This document shows positions 18,180 to 27,657 of a stretch of DNA of 64,000 nucleotides, in pieces (position 1 is the first letter of the stretch; each line of letters starts with the position of its first letter). Source of the DNA: Sodalis ligni. GTDB lineage: Bacteria; Pseudomonadota; Gammaproteobacteria; Enterobacterales; Enterobacteriaceae. The stretch is from positions 3,844,337 to 3,908,336 of the forward strand of contig NZ_CP075169.1 in the NCBI RefSeq assembly GCF_016865525.2, written 5' to 3'. Under the pieces are notes generated by a model that had not been told where the DNA came from, did not search any database, and was given only the letters and a program-made list of their open reading frames with translations. Made by a program: the position numbers and the translations under genes.

Positions 18180-18991
18180 ACACCGACAACCTGGTGGAAA
18201 ACATCATCGCCGAGGTACTCGGAAAAGTGGGTGAATTAAAAACCCCCGCCACGGCATCTCTGGAAAACAGCCCTCAAGCGGACCCTATCATGTCAGAAAA
18301 AATATGTACGTTAACGGAATTTGTCGGCACCGCCATTGGCGATTCCATCGGTCTGGTTATCGCCAACGTCGATAGCGCACTGCTGGAAGCGATGCACCTG
18401 GAAAAAAAATACCGCTCCATCGGCATCCTTGGCGCCCGTACCGGCGCCGGCCCGCAGATTATGGCGGCGGATGAAGCGGTAAAAGCCACCAATACCGAAG
18501 TGGTGGCCATTGAACTCGCCCGCGATACCAAAGGCGGCGCCGGTCACGGCTCATTGGTGCTGTTCGGCGGCCAGGATGTATCGGACGTTAAACGGGCGGT
18601 GGAAGTGGCCCTTAACGAACTGGATCGCACCTTCGGCGATATTTATGCCAACGATGCCGGACATGTGGAACTGCAATATACCGCCCGCGCCAGCTATGCG
18701 TTGGAAAAAGCCTTCGGCGCACCGTTGGGTAGAGCCTGCGGCGTCATCGTCGGCGCCCCCGCCGCCATCGGGGTCCTGATGGCGGATACCGCTATCAAGG
18801 CGGCCAATGTCGATGTGGTGGCCTACAGCTCGCCGGCCAAGGGCACCAGTTTCACCAACGAAGTCATTCTGATCGTGTCCGGCGATTCCGGTGCGGTTCG
18901 CCAGGCTGTGCGCTCAGCACGGGAAGTCGGCCTGGTCTTGTTGGAAACCATGGGCGGCAAAGCGCCTTCAGCCACGACACCTTACATCTAA
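18176..18991 (+). CDS. pduB: Trimeric tandem-BMC shell protein PduB
   Basis: 271 residues. The N-terminal ~38 residues form a helix plus linker ([20 protein letters not shown]), like the PduB extension that ties the enzyme core to the shell. Two BMC domains follow ([20 protein letters not shown] and [19 protein letters not shown]). An internal ATG at 18290 ([13 protein letters not shown]) matches the start of the shorter PduB' form of Salmonella, although its ribosome site here is weak. It is translationally coupled to pduA. Confidence 0.94.
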   Translation: MNTDNLVENIIAEVLGKVGELKTPATASLENSPQADPIMSEKICTLTEFVGTAIGDSIGLVIANVDSALLEAMHLEKKYRSIGILGARTGAGPQIMAADEAVKATNTEVVAIELARDTKGGAGHGSLVLFGGQDVSDVKRAVEVALNELDRTFGDIYANDAGHVELQYTARASYALEKAFGAPLGRACGVIVGAPAAIGVLMADTAIKAANVDVVAYSSPAKGTSFTNEVILIVSGDSGAVRQAVRSAREVGLVLLETMGGKAPSATTPYI

Positions 18992-19021
18992 CCTGCGTTG
19001 CTTGATGCGGAGAAAAACATA

Positions 19022-21567
19022 ATGAGTCTTATATCACAGGGTTTTGGCGAACCGACCGCTAGAGTCAACGCGTTGCGGGAACAAATTCTTGACAGCACGC
19101 CCTGCATTGAAACCGATCGCGCCCGGCTCGTCACGGCGTCATACCAAGAAACGGAAGCATTGCCTACCGTGATCCGCCGCGCCAAGGCGCTGGAAAAAAT
19201 CCTGGCGGAGCTGCCGGTCACCATCCGCGACGGCGAGCTTATCGTCGGTAGCCTGACGGTGACGCCGCATTCCGCGCAGATTTATCCGGAATTTTCCAAT
19301 ATCTGGATCAAAGATGAATTTGAACGCCTGAATTTACGCAAAGGCGACCGGTTCACCATTTCCGAGCAGGCCAAGCAGGAATTAAACGAGGTTTTCCCTT
19401 ACTGGCAGGGCAAAACCACCAACGAACTGGCCACTTCCTACATGCTGCCGGACACCCGTGAATGCATAGCGGAAAACGTTTTTACCGTCGGCAACTACTA
19501 TTTCAACGGCGTCGGCCATGTTGCGGTGGATTATGCCAAGGTCCTGAACAAGGGCTATAAAGGCATTATCCAGGACGTGCTGGCCGCCATGGCCGCCGCG
19601 GATAAAACCTCCCCCGATTATCTTAAACAAGAGTCGTTTTACAAAGCGGTGATCATCTCCTGTAACGCCGCGGTGAATTTTGCGCACCGTTACGCGGCTA
19701 AAGCCCGCGCCCTGGCAAACAGCGCCACGCCGGAACGGAAACAGGAATTGCTGAAGATCGCCCAGGTTTGCGAAACCGTGCCGGAAAACGGCGCCGGCAA
19801 TTTTTATGAAGCCTGCCAGTCATTCTGGTTCGCCCATGCCATCATCCAGCTTGAATCCAACGGCCATTCCATTTCGCCGGCCCGTTTTGATCAGTATATG
19901 TTCCCGTTCCTGGAAAAGGATAAGACCCTGAGCGATGAACAGGCGCAGGAACTGCTGGATTGCCTGTGGGTGAAATTCAACGACGTCAATAAGGTGCGTG
20001 ACGAGGGGTCCACCAAGGGTTTCGGCGGCTATCCGATGTTCCAGAACCTGATTGTCGGCGGCCAGACCCGCGGCGGGCAGGATGCCACCAACCGTTTATC
20101 GTTTATGGCCATGGCGGCCACCGCCCACGTGCGGCTGCATGAACCCTCGCTATCGGTGCGCATGTGGTCGAAAACCCCTGATGATTTATTACTTAAATCT
20201 TGTGAAATCAGCCGCATGGGCATGGGTATCCCGGCCTATTACAACGACGAAGTCATTATCGCTTCTTTGATCAATCGCGGCCTGACCCTGGAAGATGCGC
20301 GGGAATACGGCATCATCGGCTGCGTGGAACCGCAAAAGCCGGGCAAAACCGAAGGCTGGCACGATGCCGCGTTTTACAATATGAGCAAGGTATTGGAAAT
20401 CGCCCTCAATAACGGCCGCAGCGGCAACAAACAGCTCGGACCAAAAACCGGTGAACTGGATTCGTTCCACAGCATCGACGATATCATCGAGGCTTACCGC
20501 AAGCAGAACGAATTTTTTGTCTACCATCTGGCGATGGCGGACAACAGTGTGGATCTGGCCCACGCCGAACGCGCGCCGCTGCCGTTTCTTTCCAGCATGG
20601 TGGATGATTGCATCAGCCGGGGTAAAACCGTGCAGGAAGGCGGAGCGCACTATAACTTCACCGGTCCGCAAGGAGTGGGCGTCGCCAACGTCGGCGATTC
20701 TCTGATGGCCATCAAACGCCTGGTGTTCGACGAAGGCAAACTCTCCCTGGCCCATTTGAAAGAAGCGCTGGATGCCAATTTCGGCGTTCCGGTGGGATCG
20801 GTGGATGCGGCGCCGGCCGCCGCAGGGGGCGTGAAAAAAGACGCCGCCTACGATCTGGTGCTGGAAGCGGTGAAAAAAGTTCTGGGTGAAAACGGCGCGC
20901 TGGCCCTGTCGTCCCTTAACATCACTCCCCGTGAATCGGCCACTGCCTCGAACGGCAACGGCGGCCTGACCGCGGTACGCCAGATGCTCATCAACAACGC
21001 GCCCAAATTCGGTAACGATATTGATGAAGTGGATATGCTGGCGCGCGTCGGCGCTGAAATTTATTGCCGCGAGGTTGAAAAATACACCAACCCCCGCGGC
21101 GGTATCTTCCATGCCGGGCTCTATCCGGTATCGGCCAACGTGGCGCTAGGGGAAACCGTCGGTGCGACGGCGGACGGACGCCTGGCCGGCCAACCGCTGC
21201 CGGACGGGGTCTCCCCCAGCCGCGGCATGGACACCAAGGGCCCCACCGCGGCGGCCAACTCGGTGGCGAAACTGGATCATTTCCTGGCTTCCAACGGCAC
21301 GCTGTTCAATCAGAAATTCCATCCGGCGGCGCTGAAGGGCGATGAGGGTCTACATCACCTGGCGGCGCTACTGCGCGGCTATTTCGATCAAAAGGCATGC
21401 ACGTCCAGTTCAACGTGGTTGACCGCGCCACGCTATTGGCCGCGCAGCAGGAGCCGGAAAAATACCGCGATCTGGTGGTGCGGGTCGCCGGCTACAGCGC
21501 GCAGTTCGTGTCGCTGGATAAAGGCGTTCAGGATGACATTATCCTGCGTACCGAACACGTCTTTTAA
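19022..21567 (+). pseudogene. Glycyl-radical diol/glycerol dehydratase, glycyl-radical end out of frame
   Basis: The B12-independent dehydratase of the locus. I choose the ATG at 19022 (GGAG upstream). The sequence follows the Clostridium butyricum glycerol dehydratase DhaB1 closely. The thiyl Cys434 and Glu436 lie in GCVEPQKPGKTEGWHD, with Asp448, His166 (GVGHVAVDY) and Ser283 (NGHSISPARFDQ). This residue set marks diol/glycerol rather than choline or formate chemistry. At 21390-21393 one A is missing from the expected run, so the frame leaves after GYFDQK. In the shifted frame the radical loop [13 protein letters not shown] is intact, with Gly824 at 21490-21492, ending at 21567. Repaired length is 848 residues versus ~787 for DhaB1; the excess is an insert at ~588-658 with an amphipathic helix. 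Confidence 0.9.
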
Positions 21568-21653
21568 TAGGGACCTTTTTAGCCGCGACGGAAATACGCC
21601 GCGGCCAAAAAAATCACCCGGCCCCAGCCCGGAAAATAGATGTCGAAGGACAG

Positions 21654-22601
21654 ATGGCGGAATTAATTAAAGGTGATGACATGGCGGCAATTGATTCTGA
21701 ACAAACTGGCACCGTGTTTAATATTCAGAAGTTCTCTTTACATGACGGACCGGGCATTCGGACCATCGTTTTTTTAAAAGGATGTTATCTGGCATGTAAA
21801 TGGTGCAGTAATCCTGAATCGCAAAAAACCGAGCCGGAGATGTTCTATCATGAACGCAACTGTATTCATTGCGGGCGCTGTGTGGCCGCATGCCCTATCG
21901 GGGCGATAGATCCCAAACGTCCGGGCCTTATCGATCGTGAGGCATGCACCCATTGCGGCGCCTGCGCGCAAGCGTGTCCGGCGGGCGCTATGGTGCAGTC
22001 AGGTACAAAGATGACGGTGGCGCAAGTCATGGACGAACTGCGCAAGGACGAGACGCATTACCGCCGTTCCGGCGGCGGCATTACCCTGTCCGGCGGCGAA
22101 GCGCTGGCGCAGCCGGACTTTACCGAAGCGTTGCTGAAGGCGTGCAAGGCCAGGGGCTGGCACACGGCGATGGAATCCACCGGCATCGCCTCCCTGAAGG
22201 TGCTGGAACGGGTTATCCCCCTGCTGGATTTGCTGCTGCTGGATATCAAGACCTTTTACAGCGCCCGGCATGAAGAATTTACCGGCCATCCGAATGAAGT
22301 GATTTTACGCAACGCCCTGGCGATTTCCGAGCTGGCGAAAAATATTGCCGTCCGGGTACCGGTAATTCCGACATTTAATGATGACGAACAGAGTATTAGA
22401 GCCATTGCCACATTCGTCACGCATATGAAAAATGTCTCGCGATTGCATTTATTGCCTTATCACAATTACGGACAGAACAAATATTCCCTGCTCGGCAGGC
22501 AATACGGCTTGATTGGTATAAAGCCGCCTGAAGACAGCCGTCTTCAGAAATACAAAACTATTGTTGAATCATTGGGAATAGCCTGTGTTATCGGCGGTTA
22601 G
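21654..22601 (+). CDS. Glycyl-radical enzyme activating enzyme (radical SAM)
   Basis: 315 residues. The radical-SAM triad is Cys44/Cys48/Cys51 (GCYLACKWC), in the C-x3-C-x2-C spacing of the family. Two extra 4Fe-4S clusters follow: CIHCGRCVAAC (70-80) and CTHCGACAQAC (98-108), as in activases of glycerol dehydratase and choline lyase but not of pyruvate formate-lyase. GGGITLSGGEAL is the SAM-binding glycine motif. It abstracts hydrogen from the glycine of the neighbouring dehydratase. Starts at 21654 (AAGGA) or 21681 are both possible. The frame is intact although its substrate enzyme is broken. Confidence 0.92.
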   Translation: MAELIKGDDMAAIDSEQTGTVFNIQKFSLHDGPGIRTIVFLKGCYLACKWCSNPESQKTEPEMFYHERNCIHCGRCVAACPIGAIDPKRPGLIDREACTHCGACAQACPAGAMVQSGTKMTVAQVMDELRKDETHYRRSGGGITLSGGEALAQPDFTEALLKACKARGWHTAMESTGIASLKVLERVIPLLDLLLLDIKTFYSARHEEFTGHPNEVILRNALAISELAKNIAVRVPVIPTFNDDEQSIRAIATFVTHMKNVSRLHLLPYHNYGQNKYSLLGRQYGLIGIKPPEDSRLQKYKTIVESLGIACVIGG

Positions 22602-22653
22602 CAATAAAAATAACGATGGACATTATTTCGAACAACTTATTTAGGATCCTACT

Positions 22654-23480
22654 ATGAACGTATCCTTACCCTCATTAAAGCAACAATGTCTTGCCGAGTT
22701 TTTCGGAACCGGATTATTTTGTTCATCGGTATCAGCTGCCTGGCGGCCATCCGGTTGGCCGGGGCCAGTTTCGGCCTGTGGGAAATCTGTATCGTATGGG
22801 GCCTGGGGGTCTCGCTGGGTGTTTATCTTACCGCCGGGATTTCCGGCGGCCATATCAACCCGGCGGTCACCATCGCCCTGTGGCTGTTCGGCAACTTTGA
22901 AGGCAAAAAGGTCCTGCCTTATATCCTGTCGCAAACCGCGGGCGCGTTTGGCGGCGCCCTGGTTGTCTATCTGCTGTATTACAATTTGTTCATTGACTTC
23001 GAAACCCTTCACCACATCCAGCGCGGCAGCATGGAGAGCCTGGCCCAGGCCGGTATTTTCAGCACCTATCCTCATCCGGCCATCAATATGGTACAGGCGT
23101 TCGCCAGCGAAATGATCGGCACATTGACGCTGATGTGTCTGATTATGGCGTTGACCGACGACGGTAACGGCGTGCCGCGCGGCCCGCTGGCGCCGTTGCT
23201 GATTGGCATAACGGTTGCCCTGGTTGGGGTCGCCCAAGGTATGTTGACCGGTTTCGCCCTGAATCCGGCGCGGGATTTCGGCCCCAGGCTGTTTAGCATT
23301 CTGGCGGGCTGGGGCGTCAACGCGCTGACCGGCGGTCGCGAGGTTCCCTATTTTATTATTCCCATTGTCGCCCCGATTGTCGGCGCCTGTCTCGGCGCGG
23401 TGCTGTATCGCAGCCTGGTCAATAAGCCGCTGCCCGGCAAAACAAAAGATAAGAAAAATCTCCCTGAACGCGCGTCATAA
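22654..23480 (+). pseudogene. pduF: PduF/GlpF-type diol facilitator, frame broken near N-terminus
   Basis: Major intrinsic protein that lets 1,2-propanediol or glycerol across the inner membrane. The start frame (22654, MNVSLPSLKQQCLAEFFGTG) loses register in a T-run at 22717-22720, and the rest continues in another frame to 23480. Adding one T gives EFFGTGLFLFIGISCLAAIR and a 275-residue protein, the normal size. Both NPA boxes are present (GGHINPAVTIAL and FALNPARDFGPR). The segment LAGASFGLWEICIVWGLGV is closer to PduF than to GlpF. The position inside the shell operon supports PduF. Confidence 0.9.
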
Positions 23481-23546
23481 CCGCGATGCCGCGGACGGGG
23501 AATGGATATTTAATCAAAAGCAAAGCATTTCTGGAGATACCAATAA

Positions 23547-23837
23547 ATGAATAATGCACTTGGCATGATTGAAACCTATGGCCTGATCGGCGCCATCGTC
23601 GGCGCGGATGCCATGGTCAAATCGGCGAACGTCCAGTTGGTGGGCTACGAGAAAATCGGCTCCGGTCTGGTTACCGTTATGGTGCGCGGCGATGTCGGCG
23701 CGGTAAAAGCGGCGGTGGAAGCCGGGTCGGTGGCGGCGACCAGCGTGGGTGAAGTGAAATCCACCCATGTAATACCTCGCCCCCACAACGATGTGGAAGT
23801 CCTGTTACCCGTTTACCAGACCTTGGTGACTGAGTAA
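23547..23837 (+). CDS. pduJ: Microcompartment shell protein PduJ
   Basis: 96 residues, one BMC domain: [20 protein letters not shown] and [20 protein letters not shown] are nearly those of Salmonella PduJ. It is a hexameric facet protein, paralogous to PduA at 17895. The C-terminal tail ([12 protein letters not shown]) differs from the usual ...ILPKSA ending. The ribosome site (GGAG, 23531 region) is well placed. Confidence 0.94.
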   Translation: MNNALGMIETYGLIGAIVGADAMVKSANVQLVGYEKIGSGLVTVMVRGDVGAVKAAVEAGSVAATSVGEVKSTHVIPRPHNDVEVLLPVYQTLVTE

Positions 23838-23865
23838 ATCACTCAACCTGGATAAGGGGGACCAC

Positions 23866-24552
23866 GTGCAACATTCTCTCGGCTTAATCGAAGTCACGGG
23901 TTTGTCGTTGGCGATAACCGTCGCCGACGCGATGGCTAAAACCGCATCGGTCGGATTGCTCGGGGTGGAGCGGACCATCGGATCCGGTTGGATGCTGGTG
24001 AAAATCCATGGCGATGTCGCGTCGGTGCGCACGGCGCTGTCCGCCGGCGAGGAAATGGCGCGGAGTTGTTCGGGTTTTGTCGCCTGCACCACCATCGCCC
24101 GTCCGGCCACAGGCACGAGCGAAATCATTTCGGCGTCGCTGCGTCAAGACAACGGCATCAAGGAGGACGTTGCCGGCGATAGCGCTGACGCCGAAACCCC
24201 GGATGCCGATGGCGATGCGGCGCCGGATCCCGCCGGGTCAACAGGCGTCGAAGACAGCCCGGCGGCCGTCGCCGCTGAAACCACGGCGCCCTCTGGCGAT
24301 GGGGCTTCGGCTCCGGCCGGGGCGATAGCTATCGGGGAAAATCCGCAGGCCGCCGCCGTTGAAACGGTTTTGGTTTCCTCTGCCGAACGGCCGGAATTCA
24401 CCGACACGCTGACCAGAACGGTCAGTACGGTGCAGGCATCCGCCGGCGTATTGCCGGCCACCTGCAAAATCTGCGGCGATCCGTTATGCGGCAGACAAAA
24501 AGGGGAACCCCGCAGTAAATGCATTCATTATCAAAAAACGGTATTGAGGTAG
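23866..24552 (+). CDS. pduK: Shell protein PduK with Fe-S-type C-terminus
   Basis: Starts at the GTG 23866, preceded by AAGGGGG; 228 residues. The BMC domain fills residues 1-~90 (LGLIEVTGLSLAITVADAMA). A ~100-residue Ala/Pro/Asp/Glu-rich linker follows, then the PduK C-terminal motif CKICGDPLCGRQKGEPR-SKCIH with four cysteines that probably hold an Fe-S cluster. Salmonella PduK is about 160 residues, so the linker is much longer here and likely disordered. Minor shell component; function of the cluster is not known. Confidence 0.9.
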   Translation: MQHSLGLIEVTGLSLAITVADAMAKTASVGLLGVERTIGSGWMLVKIHGDVASVRTALSAGEEMARSCSGFVACTTIARPATGTSEIISASLRQDNGIKEDVAGDSADAETPDADGDAAPDPAGSTGVEDSPAAVAAETTAPSGDGASAPAGAIAIGENPQAAAVETVLVSSAERPEFTDTLTRTVSTVQASAGVLPATCKICGDPLCGRQKGEPRSKCIHYQKTVLR

Positions 24553-24557
24553 AGCAA

Positions 24558-25193
24558 ATGGATAACGATCAGATTACGTTGCTGACCGGCCAGGTTATTG
24601 CACAAATGCGGCAACGGGCCATCCCTCTGGGGATATCCAACCGGCACGTCCATTTATCGGCAATGGATTATCAACGTTTATTTCCCGGACAGCCGCTGAC
24701 GGTTAAAAAAGCGCTGGGACAGCCGGGCCAGTTTGCCGCGGAACAGACCGTTACGCTGAAAGGTCCCAAGGGCCAGCTCAAGAATGTTCGCCTGCTGGGA
24801 CCGCTGCGCGGCCAATCGCAAATCGAAATATCACGCACCGATGCGCGCCTGCTGGGGATCACGGCGCCGCTGCGTTTGTCAGGCGATGTGGCCGGCTCCG
24901 CCGGCATCACCCTGGTCAGCGATTACGCTGAAATATCCCTGGCGGAAGGCGTGATCATCGCCCAACGGCATATTCATATGTCGCGCCTTGATGCGGCGAT
25001 ATTTGGCGTAAAGCAGGGAGAAATTGTCAATGTCGAGATTAAAGGTACCGACCGCCCATTGATTTTTGGCGGTGTGTGCATTCGGGTCGGCGACGATATG
25101 CGTCTGGAACTGCATATTGATACCGACGAAGCGAATGCGGCGGATATCGGTGAAGGCAAGCCGACGGCCAGGCTCCTCCTCACGCCGTTTTAA
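24558..25193 (+). CDS. pduL: Phosphotransacylase PduL
   Basis: 211 residues from the ATG at 24558 (GAGG upstream); a longer frame into pduK has no support. PduL converts propionyl-CoA to propionyl-phosphate inside the microcompartment and recycles CoA for PduP. The two zinc-binding duplicates are visible: SNRHVHLSAMD (~residues 22-32) and AQRHIHMSRLD. The N-terminal helix MDNDQITLLTGQVIAQMRQR is the encapsulation peptide. QPGQFAAEQTVTLKGPKGQL and RTDARLLGI follow the family closely. Confidence 0.94.
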   Translation: MDNDQITLLTGQVIAQMRQRAIPLGISNRHVHLSAMDYQRLFPGQPLTVKKALGQPGQFAAEQTVTLKGPKGQLKNVRLLGPLRGQSQIEISRTDARLLGITAPLRLSGDVAGSAGITLVSDYAEISLAEGVIIAQRHIHMSRLDAAIFGVKQGEIVNVEIKGTDRPLIFGGVCIRVGDDMRLELHIDTDEANAADIGEGKPTARLLLTPF

Positions 25194-25210
25194 TGGATGG
25201 AGGAGGACCT

Positions 25211-25690
25211 ATGCTTGAATTGATTGTCGCCCGGGTTATCGCATTGCTGCACGAACGGGAAAATAAAACCTATACGGCAAATATGTCCGAGCTGTCCGCC
25301 GGATTAACAAAAACAGTTTATTTGCATCATGCGCAATTGTCTTTGCTATTACCGGATCTGGCCTTTATTCAAAGCCTGGCGGCATATGATTCCGGCAATC
25401 CGGCTGTGGCGACCCTTTTGGAAGCATGGGCCTATGGCGTGCGTTTACGGCTGATGGTGCACCGGCAGTTATTAACCGCTCTGCCGCTTCGGGAATTATG
25501 CCGTTTGCCGGTATCCGTGGTGGATCATCTGGAGATACCGGTGCATATGGCGGCCGGCGGCAGCATCAGTTATGCCAATGTGGTTTTATTTCATGACTGC
25601 TGGCTGTTAATAGAAAGAGAAACTTTTATAACTCCCCTGGCGCGGGATGTTATGGAAAATCAGAATATTAAACTGATACGGCGGGAATAA
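25211..25690 (+). CDS. pduM: Microcompartment protein PduM
   Basis: I choose the ATG at 25211 after a strong GGAGGAGG; 159 residues. The sequence follows Salmonella PduM along its length, for example AFGIRVQLSLHSQLLP there versus [20 protein letters not shown] here, and the terminal MARDAAN...IQLIKQE versus [17 protein letters not shown]. PduM is a structural protein needed for proper compartment assembly and is specific to Pdu-type loci. Its presence beside a glycyl-radical dehydratase links this locus to the classical pdu operon. Confidence 0.88.
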   Translation: MLELIVARVIALLHERENKTYTANMSELSAGLTKTVYLHHAQLSLLLPDLAFIQSLAAYDSGNPAVATLLEAWAYGVRLRLMVHRQLLTALPLRELCRLPVSVVDHLEIPVHMAAGGSISYANVVLFHDCWLLIERETFITPLARDVMENQNIKLIRRE

Positions 25691-25694
25691 CGCG

Positions 25695-25973
25695 ATGCAA
25701 TTGGCAAAAGTAATAGGCTCGGTGGTGTCAACGCAAAAATCCGCATCACTGCTCGGCAAAAAGCTGATGGTGATTACCTGGGTGAACCTGGATGGTTCCG
25801 GACCGGCCCAGAACGAGAAACTGGAAGAGATTGCCGTGGATTCGGTAGGGGCCGGCGTGGGTGAATTAGTCCTGGTTACCCGCGGCTCCTCGGCCAGAAA
25901 AATTTTTCCGGAGCCGAACCAGGCCATCGATTTGGCGATTGTCGGCATTATCGACACCATCGACAGATTTTAG
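25695..25973 (+). CDS. pduN: Pentameric vertex protein PduN
   Basis: 92 residues of the EutN/CcmL/PduN (BMC-P) family: [20 protein letters not shown] at the start, then [20 protein letters not shown] and [17 protein letters not shown]. Pentamers cap the vertices of the icosahedral shell. It starts only 4 bases after the pduM stop. Confidence 0.94.
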   Translation: MQLAKVIGSVVSTQKSASLLGKKLMVITWVNLDGSGPAQNEKLEEIAVDSVGAGVGELVLVTRGSSARKIFPEPNQAIDLAIVGIIDTIDRF

Positions 25974-26005
25974 TATCGGGCGATAGCCCGACGAGGGATT
26001 GAATC

Positions 26006-26266
26006 ATGCCGGACAATGATATCGCGGCCCTTATCAAAGAGCATCGCGTATTGCTGGAATATGCCATCAAAGAGGTTATTGCTCAATTCCAGGCGCAGGA
26101 AACCCAGGGTGAACACAGGGATGCCGGCAGCGCGCATCCTGTTTATCTCCCGGGAACATTAATCGGAGGAATCGATATTAACGACGGTTCCGTTAAACAA
26201 AGTTTGTCTATTGCAATAGAGGCTGCAGGCAGCCTCAATCAGGGAGTTAAACATGAACAGCACTGA
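26006..26266 (+). CDS. Small protein of unknown function between pduN and pduP
   Basis: 86 residues with a clear ribosome site (GAGGG), overlapping pduP by 14 bases. In classical pdu operons this position holds pduO, the cobalamin adenosyltransferase, which this B12-free locus would not need; the product does not resemble it. Residues ~4-31 (DIAALIKEHRVLLEYAIKEV) form a likely amphipathic helix reminiscent of encapsulation peptides. The second half (VYLPGTLIGGIDINDGSVKQ) looks like a beta-rich small domain. I do not recognise the family. It could be an enzyme-core linker or a chaperone for the glycyl-radical enzyme; that is inference from position only. Confidence 0.65.
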   Translation: MPDNDIAALIKEHRVLLEYAIKEVIAQFQAQETQGEHRDAGSAHPVYLPGTLIGGIDINDGSVKQSLSIAIEAAGSLNQGVKHEQH

Positions 26267-27641
26267 ACTGGAGAACATGATTCGCGCCATTCTCGCCGAT
26301 AACCTGAATGGCGCCGTGGGATCCAAAGCCACGCCAAATGCCATATTCCACCAGGTTGAAGATGCTATCATCGCCGGTTATGGCGCCTACCGGCAATATA
26401 TGGCCGAAGCCCTGGCGCTACGGACCAAAATCATTACGGCCTTGAGAGAAGAACTGGCGCCGTTGATTAGCGAAATGTCCGAACGCGCCGCCGACGAAAC
26501 CGGCATGGGTAACGCACCGGATAAAATAGCCAAAAACACCGCGGCGCTGGCCAACACCCCGGGCATTGAAGATTTAACCACCCGCGCCCTCACCGGCGAT
26601 GGCGGCATGGTATTGTTCGAACTGTCGCCGTTCGGCCTTATCGGCGCCATCGCCCCCAGCACCAACCCCACCGAAACCATTATCAACAACACCATCAGCA
26701 TGCTGGCCGCCGGCAACGCGGTCTATTTCAGCCCCCATCCCGGCGCGAAGAATGTCTCCCTATGGCTGATAGAAAAAATTGAAGGGATTATCTACCGCGC
26801 CAGCGGTATCCACAACCTGGTGACAACGGTGGCCAATCCCACCTTTGACGCTACCCGGGAAATGATGGCGCATCCGCGCATTGCGCTGCTGGCCGTCACC
26901 GGCGGCCCGGCCATCGTGGACATGGCGATGAAAACCGGCAAAAAAGTCATCGGCGCCGGTCCCGGCAACCCGCCGGTGCTGGTGGACGAAACCGCCTGCC
27001 CGATTAAAGCGGCCAAGGATATCGTCGACGGGGCGGCCTTTGACCACAACGTACTGTGTATCGCGGAAAAAAGCGTGATAGTGGTCGACAGCATTGCCGA
27101 CCGCCTGGTGGACAATATGCAAAAAAACGGTGCGTTGCTGGTGAGTTCCGTCGCCGACGTGGCCAAGTTGCGGCAGGTGGTGATAACTGAAAAAGGTGAA
27201 GCCAATAAAAAACTGGTGGGCAAAAGCCCGGCGGTGATTTTACAGGCGGCCGGACTGAGCGCGCCTTTCGCGCCGCGGCTGATTATCGTTGAAGTCGGAA
27301 AAGATGACCCGCTGGTGCTGGTGGAACAGTTGATGCCGGTATTGCCCATTGTGCGGGTCAAAGATTTCGATGAGGGTCTGGCATTGGCGCTGGTGGTGGA
27401 AAACGACCTGCATCACACCGCCATCATGCATTCGCAAAATGTCAGCCGGCTGAATCGCGCGGCAAAAACCATGCAGACGTCGATCTTCGTTAAAAACGGC
27501 CCCTCTTATGCCGGTTTGGGTATCGGCGCCGAGGATTCACCACTTTCACCATTGCCACACCCACCGGCGAGGGGACAACCTCCCGCGGACTTTGCCCGCA
27601 AACGTCGCTGTGTGCTGACCAATGGGTTTTCCATTCGTTAG
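26253..27641 (+). pseudogene. pduP: CoA-acylating propionaldehyde dehydrogenase PduP, C-terminal segment scrambled
   Basis: 462 residues. PduP oxidises propionaldehyde to propionyl-CoA. The N-terminal encapsulation peptide MNSTELENMIRAILADNL matches the Salmonella type. The nucleophile Cys is in FDHNVLCIAEKS and the CoA/NAD region in IGAGPGNPPVLVDETA. Residues ~427-447 are wrong for the family: after GLGIGAED the expected GFTTFTIATPTGEGTTSA is present only in the neighbouring frame. Then the correct FARKRRCVLTNGFSIR ending returns. Three missing bases (one near 27534, two in 27582-27594) explain this exactly. The frame stays open, but that strand-helix is replaced by Pro-rich sequence. Confidence 0.9.
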
Positions 27642-27657
27642 GATCACGAGGCGAATC

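Noticed and set aside
20189..21112. 307-codon minus-strand frame inside the dehydratase
   Set aside because: Antisense to a strongly conserved gene; no independent support.
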